Origin: an uncultured Eubacteriales bacterium
Lineage (GTDB): Bacteria > Bacillota > Clostridia > Oscillospirales > Oscillospiraceae
DNA: 6,478 nucleotides
NCBI GenBank assembly: GCA_900321335.1
Contig: ONVR01000166.1
Coordinates: forward strand, 1 to 6,478
Direction of reading: 5' to 3'
Below are positions 1-4,671 of the stretch, piece by piece (position 1 is the first letter of the stretch; each line of letters opens with the position of its first letter). Below the pieces are notes generated by a model that saw only the letters and a list, made by a program, of their open reading frames with translations, did no database searches and was not told the DNA's origin. Made by a program: the position numbers and the translations under genes.

Positions 1-156
1 GCTTGCAACGGGCGACTCCGCCCGGGCCGCCTTTGGCGGCGAAGAAAGGATGAGCACAGCGGCCTCTTTCTTTTTGGGCTTCGCCCTTCGGAGATTGGAC
101 GTGCTCGGCGGAAATGAATTCCGCCTGCGCCAAGGATTTGCCGACGCTTTGCCCTG
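1..156. other. Hairpin-rich non-coding stretch at window edge
   Basis: No convincing gene is seen here. The stretch holds several short inverted repeats: GGGCG/CGCCC (10-14 with 19-23), GCCGCC/GGCGGC around TTT (26-31 with 35-40), GGGC/GCCC (76-79 with 83-86) and GGCGGAA/TTCCGCC (107-113 with 119-125). A longer arm pair, AAGAAAG (42-48) with CTTTCTT (66-72), runs into a short T tract ending at 75 and could be a weak terminator for a gene left of the window. It may instead be an intergenic repeat; only one copy is visible here, so this cannot be decided. Confidence 0.35.
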
Positions 157-185
157 TTGTGTTTTGCCGGAGGGTATGATATACT
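157..185 (+). promoter_or_regulatory. Probable promoter of the ABC-F gene
   Basis: TTGTGT (157-162) and TATACT (180-185) are separated by 17 bases. The -10 matches consensus at 5 of 6 positions and is preceded by TGA (177-179), an extended -10. The -35 is weak (TTG only). The expected transcript start near 192 gives a leader of about 35 bases before the ATG at 228, with a GAAAGGA ribosome site at 211-217. Confidence 0.5.
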
Positions 186-227
186 GCCTGTACTTCTTGA
201 ATTTTCAGACGAAAGGAAACCCTGCAT

Positions 228-1835
228 ATGATCACAGTCAACAACCTGAGCCTGCAATACGGCGGCACGCCGCTGTTTTCCAAGGTGGACCTGCAGTTTA
301 CCGCCGGCAACTGCTACGGCGTCATCGGCGCCAACGGCGCCGGGAAATCCACCTTCCTGAAGATCCTCTCCGGGGAGCTGGAGTCCACCACGGGTACGGT
401 GGATATCAAGCCCGGGGTCCGCATGTCTGTGCTCAAGCAGGATCAGTTTCTCTACGACGACTACTCCGTCATGGAGACCGTTATCATGGGCAACCAGCGC
501 CTGTACGAGTGCGGCAAGGAGAAAGACGCCCTGTACATGAAGGAGGACTTCTCCGACGCCGACGGCCTCCGGGCCGCGGAGCTGGAGGAGGAGTACGCGG
601 AGCTCGGCGGCTGGGAAGCCGAGTCCGACGCCTCCCAGCTGCTCCAGGGCCTTGGCATCAAAACGGCCCTGCACGGCAATCAGATGGCGGATATGGATCC
701 CCGGGACAAGGTGAAGGTCCTGCTGGCCCAGGCTCTGTTCGGCCATCCGGACATCATTCTGCTGGACGAGCCCACCAACAACCTGGACATCAACTCCGTG
801 GTCTGGCTGGAGGACTTCCTCATGGACTACGCCGGTACCGTCATCGTGGTGTCCCATGACCGGTACTTCCTCAACACCGTCTGCACCCACATCGTGGATA
901 TCGACTACGGCAAGATCAAGATGTACGTGGGCAACTACGACTTCTGGTACGACGCCTCCCAGCTCATGCAGAAGCTCATCAAGGAGAAAAACCGGAAGAG
1001 CGAGGAGAAGATCCGGGAGCTGGAGGAATTCATCCGCCGCTTCTCCGCCAACAAATCCAAGTCCCGGCAGGCCACCTCCCGCCGGAAGATGCTCGACAAG
1101 CTGACCCTGGAGGAGATCCCCGCCTCGTCCCGGCGGTATCCCTGGGTGGGCTTCCAGATGGCCAGAGAGCCGGGCAAGGACAGGCTTTTCGTCACGGAGA
1201 TCTCCAAGACCATCGACGGGGTCAAGGTTCTGGATAAGGTGAGCTTTATCATGGGCAAGGAAGACAAGATCGCCCTTATCGGCGCCGATGAGATCGCCAT
1301 TACCACCCTGTTTAAGATCCTTGCCGGGGAGCTGGAGCCCGACGAGGGCACCGTCAAGTGGGGTGTGTCCACCAGCCAGTCCTACATGCCCAAGGACAAC
1401 AGCGCGTATTTCAACGACTGCGATCTGGATATCATGGACTGGATGCGCCAGTTCTCCGAGGACAAGCGGGAGAGCTATCTGCGCACCTTCCTGGGCCGGA
1501 TGCTCTTTACGGGGGACGACGTGTATAAGCCCGTCAAGGTCCTCTCCGGCGGCGAGAAGGTCCGCTGCATGATCAGCAAGCTCATGCTCTCCGGAGCCAG
1601 TGTGCTCATGCTGGATCAGCCCACCAACCATCTGGATCTGGAGAGCATTGCCGCCCTGAACAACGGCATGTCGGAGTTTAAGGGCAATATCATCTTTACC
1701 ACCCACGACCACCAGATGACCCAGACCGTGGCCAACCGGATCATCGAGCTCAAGGACGGCAAGATCATTGACCGCCACGTGACCTATGACGAGTATGTGG
1801 ATATGATGCGGGCACAGCAGGAACAGGAAGCGTAA
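228..1835 (+). CDS. ABC-F family ATPase (YbiT/YkpA-like), with one degenerate ATP site
   Basis: A 535-aa soluble protein with two ABC ATPase domains and no membrane segment, the layout of ABC-F translation factors that act at the ribosomal E site. Domain 1 has Walker A GANGAGKS (34-41), Walker B ending LLDEP (Asp180, Glu181) and H-loop His210, but the signature position reads MDPRD (156-160) in place of LSGGE. A charged helical linker follows (about 245-300). Domain 2 has an intact LSGGE (439-443) and His493, but its Walker A is GADEIAIT (352-359; lysine replaced by Ile358), and the catalytic glutamate after Walker B Asp463 is Gln464. In the head-to-tail sandwich, site I (domain 1 Walker motifs plus domain 2 signature) is therefore intact and site II is lost in all three motifs. 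Length and style fit clostridial YbiT/YkpA-like members. No antibiotic-resistance role can be claimed from sequence. The gene has its own candidate promoter and terminator, so it is probably monocistronic. Confidence 0.93.
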   Translation: MITVNNLSLQYGGTPLFSKVDLQFTAGNCYGVIGANGAGKSTFLKILSGELESTTGTVDIKPGVRMSVLKQDQFLYDDYSVMETVIMGNQRLYECGKEKDALYMKEDFSDADGLRAAELEEEYAELGGWEAESDASQLLQGLGIKTALHGNQMADMDPRDKVKVLLAQALFGHPDIILLDEPTNNLDINSVVWLEDFLMDYAGTVIVVSHDRYFLNTVCTHIVDIDYGKIKMYVGNYDFWYDASQLMQKLIKEKNRKSEEKIRELEEFIRRFSANKSKSRQATSRRKMLDKLTLEEIPASSRRYPWVGFQMAREPGKDRLFVTEISKTIDGVKVLDKVSFIMGKEDKIALIGADEIAITTLFKILAGELEPDEGTVKWGVSTSQSYMPKDNSAYFNDCDLDIMDWMRQFSEDKRESYLRTFLGRMLFTGDDVYKPVKVLSGGEKVRCMISKLMLSGASVLMLDQPTNHLDLESIAALNNGMSEFKGNIIFTTHDHQMTQTVANRIIELKDGKIIDRHVTYDEYVDMMRAQQEQEA

Positions 1836-1840
1836 GCAAG

Positions 1841-1868
1841 AAGCCGGAGCGGAAAACGCTCCGGCTTT
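1841..1868 (+). terminator. Rho-independent terminator of the ABC-F gene
   Basis: A perfect 11-bp stem, 1841-1851 with 1857-1867, closed by the loop GAAAA, starts 5 bases after the stop codon. The T tract is short (about three Ts, 1866-1868), so termination may be partial. The following 63 bases before uppP show no clear promoter, which leaves read-through into uppP possible. Confidence 0.7.
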
Positions 1869-1931
1869 CCGCATGCCCGGCCGGGGAGCCTCATAGGATG
1901 GTGATATGGAGATCACGGGGGAGGCAAAGCG

Positions 1932-2744
1932 ATGGGGACGTTATGGAAGGCCGCGCTGTTCGGGTTGGTCGAGGGGATCACGGAGTGGCTGCCCGTCAGC
2001 AGCACGGGACACATGATCCTGCTGGAGAGGTGGCTGCCCATGGAGATGACGGCGCGTTTCTGGGAGACTTTTCTTGTGGTCATTCAGCTGGGGGCCGTGG
2101 CCGCCGTGGTTGTCACCCGGTTTTCGGAACTCTGGCCCCTGGAGCGTACAGGCGGACTTCATCTGAACCGGAAGATCCTGGCCCTGTGGGGAAAGATCCT
2201 GCTTGCCTGCGTACCGGCGGCGGTGCTGGAGCTGACGGTGGGGCAGTATCTGACAGCTCTGTTTTACAGGCCCCGGTGTGTGGCGGCGGCGCTGATCGCC
2301 GTGGGCGCGTTGTTCCTGCTTGTGGAGCGGGTGAACCGGCGCCGGGTGCCCCGGCTCACCGCGCCGGAGCAGATCGACGGAAAGCGGGCCCTGGCCATCG
2401 GACTGTTTCAGCTCCTGGCCGCCGCGTTTCCCGGCACTTCCCGGTCCGGCGCCACCATTCTGGGGGCGCTGCTGCTGGGGATCTCCCGACCGGCCGCCAC
2501 GTCGTTTTCTTTCTATCTGGCAGTGCCCGTGATGGCGGGGGCCAGCCTCTGGAAGCTGCTGCAGACCGGCCTGCGCTTTACGGGAGAGGAACTCTCGCTG
2601 CTGCTGATGGGGACGGTCTGTGCCTTTGCCGTGTCTATGGCCGTGATCCGGGGCCTGACCGGCTTCGTCCGGCGGCGGGATTTCACGGCGTTTGCTGTCT
2701 ATCGGATCGCCCTGGGGCTCCTCGTGCTGACGGTTCTGGCGTAA
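1932..2744 (+). CDS. uppP: Undecaprenyl-diphosphate phosphatase UppP (BacA)
   Basis: A 270-aa integral membrane protein that removes one phosphate from undecaprenyl diphosphate, recycling the lipid carrier for peptidoglycan and other envelope polymers; excess activity is known to raise bacitracin tolerance. Both family signatures are present. The N-terminal one is EGITEWLPVSSTGH (14-27), carrying the ExxxE pair Glu14/Glu18 and His27. The second is PGTSRSGAT (167-175), with Arg171 expected in the active site. Several hydrophobic segments alternate with Arg-rich loops, and the length is normal for the family. The start is set by GGGGGAGG at 1917-1924, seven bases before the ATG. It lies downstream of the ABC-F gene on the same strand but is separated from it by a terminator. 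It converges on the small gene at 2779-3003 and shares a terminator with it. Confidence 0.96.
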   Translation: MGTLWKAALFGLVEGITEWLPVSSTGHMILLERWLPMEMTARFWETFLVVIQLGAVAAVVVTRFSELWPLERTGGLHLNRKILALWGKILLACVPAAVLELTVGQYLTALFYRPRCVAAALIAVGALFLLVERVNRRRVPRLTAPEQIDGKRALAIGLFQLLAAAFPGTSRSGATILGALLLGISRPAATSFSFYLAVPVMAGASLWKLLQTGLRFTGEELSLLLMGTVCAFAVSMAVIRGLTGFVRRRDFTAFAVYRIALGLLVLTVLA

Positions 2745-2780
2745 AAAAAGAGGACGTGACTGCGCACGTCCTCTTTTTTT
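2743..2780. terminator. Bidirectional terminator shared by uppP and the small membrane gene
   Basis: Seven As (2743-2749), a perfect 9-bp stem GAGGACGTG/CACGTCCTC (2750-2758 with 2765-2773), a 6-base loop and seven Ts (2774-2780). It reads as a strong intrinsic terminator on both strands. The uppP stop codon (2742-2744) overlaps its left A tract, and the stop of the opposite gene (2779-2781) overlaps its right T tract. Confidence 0.92.
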
Positions 2781-3003
2781 ATTGCCGGATCGCCGTGTCC
2801 CGCACAAAGCCGGGGGACGCGGCGCTTTTGACCTCGTGCTCCACAACGGCCACCCGCTCTGCCAGTCGGCACAGGGATTCCACCTTCCGCTCCAGGGCGT
2901 CCAGCCGGAAATTGACCAGCTTGTTGGCGATTACGATACCGGACACCGAGCCGATCAGCGTCCCCAGCAGAGACAAAAGCGCCACGAGAATTTCCGCGTG
3001 CAT
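2779..3003 (-). CDS. Small one-pass membrane protein with coiled-coil tail, function unknown
   Basis: A 74-aa protein. Residues about 4-26 form one hydrophobic, Gly/Ser-rich membrane segment. The tail (about 30-62) is charged and helical with heptad-like Leu/Val spacing (LDALERKVESL...AERVAVVEHEV), so it should form a coiled coil in the cytoplasm or at the membrane face. The start is supported by a strong GGAGGTGA (complement of 3008-3015) placed four bases before the ATG. The overall shape resembles short phage-associated membrane/coiled-coil proteins found beside holins, but no other phage gene is visible, so this is a resemblance only. A strong terminator ends directly at its ribosome site, leaving almost no room for a normal promoter. 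The gene may depend on read-through from the upstream csoR-like gene. Confidence 0.72.
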   Translation of the reverse strand: MHAEILVALLSLLGTLIGSVSGIVIANKLVNFRLDALERKVESLCRLAERVAVVEHEVKSAASPGFVRDTAIRQ

Positions 3004-3015
3004 ATGCTCACCTCC

Positions 3016-3057
3016 AAAAAAACGTCTCTGACTATAGGCGGTCAGAGACGTTTTTTT
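3016..3057. terminator. Bidirectional terminator between the csoR-like gene and the small gene
   Basis: Seven As (3016-3022), a perfect 10-bp stem CGTCTCTGAC/GTCAGAGACG (3023-3032 with 3041-3050), an 8-base loop and seven Ts (3051-3057). On the minus strand it ends the csoR-like transcript about 50 bases after that gene's stop. Its U tract touches the GGAGG of the next minus-strand gene. The loop and stem contain TATAGT on the minus strand (3036-3031), a -10-like hexamer. Confidence 0.9.
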
Positions 3058-3105
3058 GCACGAAAACGTACAACGTTTCCAAAAATTTTTTCGGCAGGGA
3101 CGACT

Positions 3106-3462
3106 TTACTTGATATAAGTGCCCAGGGCACGGCTCAGATCGTCCACCACCTGGGTGTCGCCCTCCTGCACGGCCTCCACCACACACCGGCGCATATGGC
3201 TCTGCAGCAGGACCACACCGGCGTTGTTCACGGCGGATTTTACGGCGGAGAGCTGGATGAGGATCTCCGAGCAGTCCCGTCCGTCACTGATCATGTTCTT
3301 GATGGATTCCAGGTGGCCGATGGCCCGTGACAGGCGGTTGATCACCGCCTTCGCCTCGGCCTCGGTATACTGCTGCCGGGTGGCGCGCATATGGTCCTTT
3401 TCATGGGCAAAGGACTTTTCAAAAGCCTCAACACGGTCTTTGTCAAATTCGTAGTTGTGCAT
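3106..3462 (-). CDS. CsoR/RcnR-family metal-sensing transcriptional repressor
   Basis: A 118-aa all-helical repressor of the CsoR/RcnR/FrmR family, which binds operator DNA as the apo tetramer and releases it on metal binding. The core runs from about residue 34 to the end (INRLSRAIGHLESIKNMI...). The ligand set is Cys64, His89 and Cys93; the spacings of 25 and 4 match the Cys-His-Cys triad of copper CsoR. The position 32 residues before the Cys, which is His in nickel sensors RcnR and InrS, is Tyr32 here. The protein carries an extra N-terminal arm of about 33 residues with His2, His20 and His24, which could add ligands. The ATG at 3462 is chosen over the upstream in-frame ATG at 3531 because AAAGGAG lies five bases before it and the upstream residues look unlike the family. 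It is divergent from a nickel-handling operon, so nickel sensing is plausible, but copper cannot be excluded. Confidence 0.9.
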   Translation of the reverse strand: MHNYEFDKDRVEAFEKSFAHEKDHMRATRQQYTEAEAKAVINRLSRAIGHLESIKNMISDGRDCSEILIQLSAVKSAVNNAGVVLLQSHMRRCVVEAVQEGDTQVVDDLSRALGTYIK

Positions 3463-3533
3463 AGCAGCTCCTTTTTCACGACCGCCGGACCGGGCGGCCT
3501 GCAGCCCCCGGCACCGGGCCGGGAAAACCAATT

Positions 3534-3550
3534 ATTCCGATCTCTGGAAT
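3534..3550. promoter_or_regulatory. Candidate operator overlapping the csoR-like gene's -10
   Basis: ATTCC (3534-3538) and GGAAT (3546-3550) form a dyad with a 7-base centre. Extending outward gives 8-base arms (3531-3538, 3546-3553) with one mismatch. It covers the -10 and likely start of the minus-strand promoter, a suitable place for autorepression. It does not resemble the G/C-tract operators known for many CsoR proteins. An alternative is the GC dyad CCCGG/CCGGG at 3507-3518 in the leader. Confidence 0.35.
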
Positions 3551-3577
3551 TATACCTGAATCAAACCGATTAATCAA
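3549..3577 (-). promoter_or_regulatory. Promoter of the csoR-like gene
   Basis: On the minus strand, TTGATT (3577-3572) is followed after exactly 17 bases by a perfect TATAAT (3554-3549). The transcript would start near 3542, about 80 bases before the ATG at 3462. The -35 overlaps the 8-bp palindrome GATTAATC (3568-3575). Confidence 0.75.
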
Positions 3578-3598
3578 GTATTTGCATGACAGATCGTG

Positions 3599-3627
3599 TT
3601 GCTTTTTCCCCGCTTCTATGATAAGAT
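3599..3627 (+). promoter_or_regulatory. Probable promoter of the His-rich/cooT operon
   Basis: TTGCTT (3599-3604) and TAAGAT (3622-3627) have 17-base spacing; TATGAT (3617-3622) overlaps as an alternative -10 without a good -35. The promoter is back-to-back with that of the csoR-like gene, the two -35 boxes lying 21 bases apart. The leader of about 90 bases is A-rich and contains the small hairpin GCGAA/TTCGC (3641-3645 with 3651-3655). Confidence 0.45.
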
Positions 3628-3709
3628 GGGATCGTAAGATGCGAATAATTTTCGCTAGGCTGCAAAAAATAGAAAACCCGGAAAAAACAAGAAAAAAAGG
3701 ATTCCGATC

Positions 3710-3715
3710 AGGAGG
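3710..3715 (+). promoter_or_regulatory. Ribosome site deciding the His-rich gene start
   Basis: AGGAGG lies eight bases before the ATG at 3724, normal spacing. The in-frame TTG at 3718 is only two bases away and is not a workable start. Confidence 0.85.
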
Positions 3716-3723
3716 TTTTGACT

Positions 3724-4044
3724 ATGATTCTGCATGAAGGTCATGAACACGAACACACCCACGACGGAGAGCAGCACGGCCACGACCACGGCCTGCACCA
3801 TCACCGTCATCCCGTAGAGCCGGCGGCGGAGGGCTCCGTGCCGGAGCAGACCATCGCCCTGGTGAGCTATATGCTCGACCACAACCGTGCCCACGCCGAG
3901 GAGATCCACGAGCTGGCCCACAAGCTGGATGCGCTGGGACAGCACGAGGCGGCGGAGCTGATCGGGGAGGGCGTGTCCTGCTACATCGACGGCAACAACC
4001 GTCTGGCGGAGGCTCTGGAGGTATTGAAAGGAGAAAACCGATAA
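3724..4044 (+). CDS. His-rich probable nickel-binding protein, first gene of the cooT operon
   Basis: A 106-aa soluble protein. Twelve histidines lie between residues 4 and 29 (alternating HxH runs, then HHHRH), giving a flexible metal-binding tail. The remainder (about 40-102) is predicted helical and holds two i,i+4 pairs, His53/His57 and His62/His66, plus His74 and one cysteine (Cys86). No signal peptide is seen, so it should act in the cytoplasm. Its stop codon overlaps the cooT start by one base (TAATG), which implies coupled expression. By context (cooT, cooC, cooS) it is probably a nickel store or chaperone filling the place of R. rubrum CooJ, whose His-rich part is at the C-terminus. 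I see no clear homology to CooJ, HypB or UreE. Zinc or another metal is possible. Confidence 0.85.
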   Translation: MILHEGHEHEHTHDGEQHGHDHGLHHHRHPVEPAAEGSVPEQTIALVSYMLDHNRAHAEEIHELAHKLDALGQHEAAELIGEGVSCYIDGNNRLAEALEVLKGENR

Positions 4045-4229
4045 TGTGTCTTTCCAAAGTATTTCAAATCGTAAACGGAACGGAAAACCAGGTCTGTGAA
4101 TACGTCAGCCAGCTCAAGCTGGTCAACGACAAGATCGTCCTGACCGACATCATGGGACTGGAGACCGTCGTCACCGGCAAGGTGACGGGGGTGGACCTGG
4201 TCAACAACCGCATCACCATCGAGGCCTGA
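4044..4229 (+). CDS. cooT: CooT family nickel-binding protein
   Basis: A 61-aa protein that starts Met-Cys (MCLSKVFQI), the hallmark of CooT. In R. rubrum CooT, Cys2 is the nickel ligand of a small homodimer that supports CODH maturation. The rest alternates short hydrophobic strands (VCEYVSQLKL, KIVLTDIMGLE, GKVTGVDLV, ITIEA), fitting the small beta-barrel family once labelled predicted RNA-binding. A second cysteine, Cys18, is present. The length is close to the 66 aa of the R. rubrum protein. The start overlaps the preceding stop by one base, and AAAGGAG lies inside the end of the His-rich gene (4027-4033). The next gene begins one base after its stop. The setting beside cooC and cooS strongly supports a nickel role. 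Confidence 0.88.
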   Translation: MCLSKVFQIVNGTENQVCEYVSQLKLVNDKIVLTDIMGLETVVTGKVTGVDLVNNRITIEA

Positions 4230-4230
4230 T

Positions 4231-4455
4231 ATGCGCTACGAGATGGTGCGTGAGATCTTCAACGAGTGCGCCAACAACCAGATGCGGGACGTATTTTTTG
4301 AAGAGGTGGACATTGACGACACGGACGCCTACGTGCGCCGGTTCTGCACCGGCGGGGACGTGAAATGCGAAAAGAGCGTGTTTCCGGACGGCTCCGTCGT
4401 GTACGATCTGGACAGCGACGGCCTGCTCTCCCGGATCACGTTTACGGAGGCGTAG
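4231..4455 (+). CDS. Acidic 74-aa protein of the cooT operon, function unknown
   Basis: I do not recognise a family. The protein is short, soluble and strongly acidic (FFEEVDIDDTDAY, DLDSDG), with three cysteines (13, 39, 46). It has an N-terminal helix (MVREIFNECANNQMRDVFFEEV) followed by probable beta strands (SVVYDLDSDGLLSRITF). The ATG is one base after the cooT stop, with GAGG at 4221-4224 as ribosome site, so it is almost certainly translated together with cooT. Codon use is like its neighbours. The context suggests a part in metal delivery or in CODH assembly or regulation; acidic residues and cysteines could bind metal, but no binding motif is clear. Confidence 0.8.
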   Translation: MRYEMVREIFNECANNQMRDVFFEEVDIDDTDAYVRRFCTGGDVKCEKSVFPDGSVVYDLDSDGLLSRITFTEA

Positions 4456-4473
4456 GTTTTCGGTATGACCGGA

Positions 4474-4486
4474 GGCGGAGGCCGCC
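4474..4486 (+). terminator. Weak hairpin after the cooT operon
   Basis: GGCGG/CCGCC (4474-4478 with 4482-4486) form a 5-bp stem with a 3-base loop. The nearest T run (4507-4513) is about 20 bases further on, so this is not a standard intrinsic terminator. Read-through from the cooT operon into cooC is therefore possible. Confidence 0.25.
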
Positions 4487-4490
4487 GGAT

Positions 4491-4520
4491 TTGATAGAAT
4501 CTTGCGTTTTTTTGTAAAAT
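4491..4520 (+). promoter_or_regulatory. Upstream candidate promoter of cooC
   Basis: TTGATA (4491-4496) and TAAAAT (4515-4520), each 5 of 6 to consensus, are separated by 18 bases within an AT-rich stretch. Transcription would begin near 4527, giving a leader of about 145 bases before cooC. Confidence 0.45.
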
Positions 4521-4554
4521 CTTTTTATGCCACTTTGAAACTTACAACAAATCA

Positions 4555-4583
4555 TTGACAAAGCGCGTCCAAATTGATAAACT
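4555..4583 (+). promoter_or_regulatory. Main candidate promoter of cooC
   Basis: A perfect TTGACA (4555-4560) is followed after 17 bases by TAAACT (4578-4583, 4 of 6). Transcription would begin near 4590, giving a leader of about 80 bases made mostly of two hairpins. Confidence 0.62.
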
Positions 4584-4595
4584 TTTACGGACAAT

Positions 4596-4667
4596 GGTGG
4601 AGGTGTGTGCCTCCGCCTACAAGATGTTGTACCGCGGGGAGGAATTTCACCCCGCGCACAGGAGGCA
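4596..4667 (+). promoter_or_regulatory. Structured cooC leader with possible anti-Shine-Dalgarno switch
   Basis: Hairpin 1 pairs GGTGGAGG (4596-4603) with CCTCCGCC (4610-4617), 8 bp with one G-U. Hairpin 2 pairs CGCGGGG (4633-4639) with CCCCGCG (4650-4656), 7 perfect bp with a 10-base loop. TGCCTCC (4608-4614) is also a perfect 7-base complement of GGAGGCA (4661-4667), which holds the cooC ribosome site AGGAGG (4660-4665). Hairpin 1 and ribosome-site masking are thus mutually exclusive. No known riboswitch class is recognised. Confidence 0.45.
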
Positions 4668-4671
4668 ATTT

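Noticed and set aside
50..859. Open + frame of 269 codons overlapping the ABC-F gene
   Set aside because: Arg/Gly/Pro/His-rich product typical of a shifted frame of a GC-rich gene; most of it lies inside the well-supported ABC-F reading frame.
1941..2846. Long open minus-strand frame opposite uppP
   Set aside because: Gln/Pro/Arg-rich antisense shadow with no ribosome site and no recognisable domain.
1898..3031. Open + frame of 377 codons across uppP
   Set aside because: Low-complexity Gly/Arg/Ala product, runs through the terminator at 2743-2780 and conflicts with uppP, which has clear family motifs.
3463..3531. Upstream ATG extending the csoR-like protein by 23 residues
   Set aside because: No ribosome site at 3531, GC-rich Arg/Gly content unlike the family, and a good AAAGGAG precedes the ATG at 3462.
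4535..4550. TTG-N10-CAA as an Fnr/CooA-type site
   Set aside because: Only three bases match on each side and the inner bases do not fit TTGAT-N4-ATCAA.
4491..4671. Known riboswitch, such as the nickel/cobalt class, before cooC
   Set aside because: Two simple hairpins are seen, but I cannot match the conserved multi-helix junction of that class by eye; a covariance-model search of 4491-4671 would decide.
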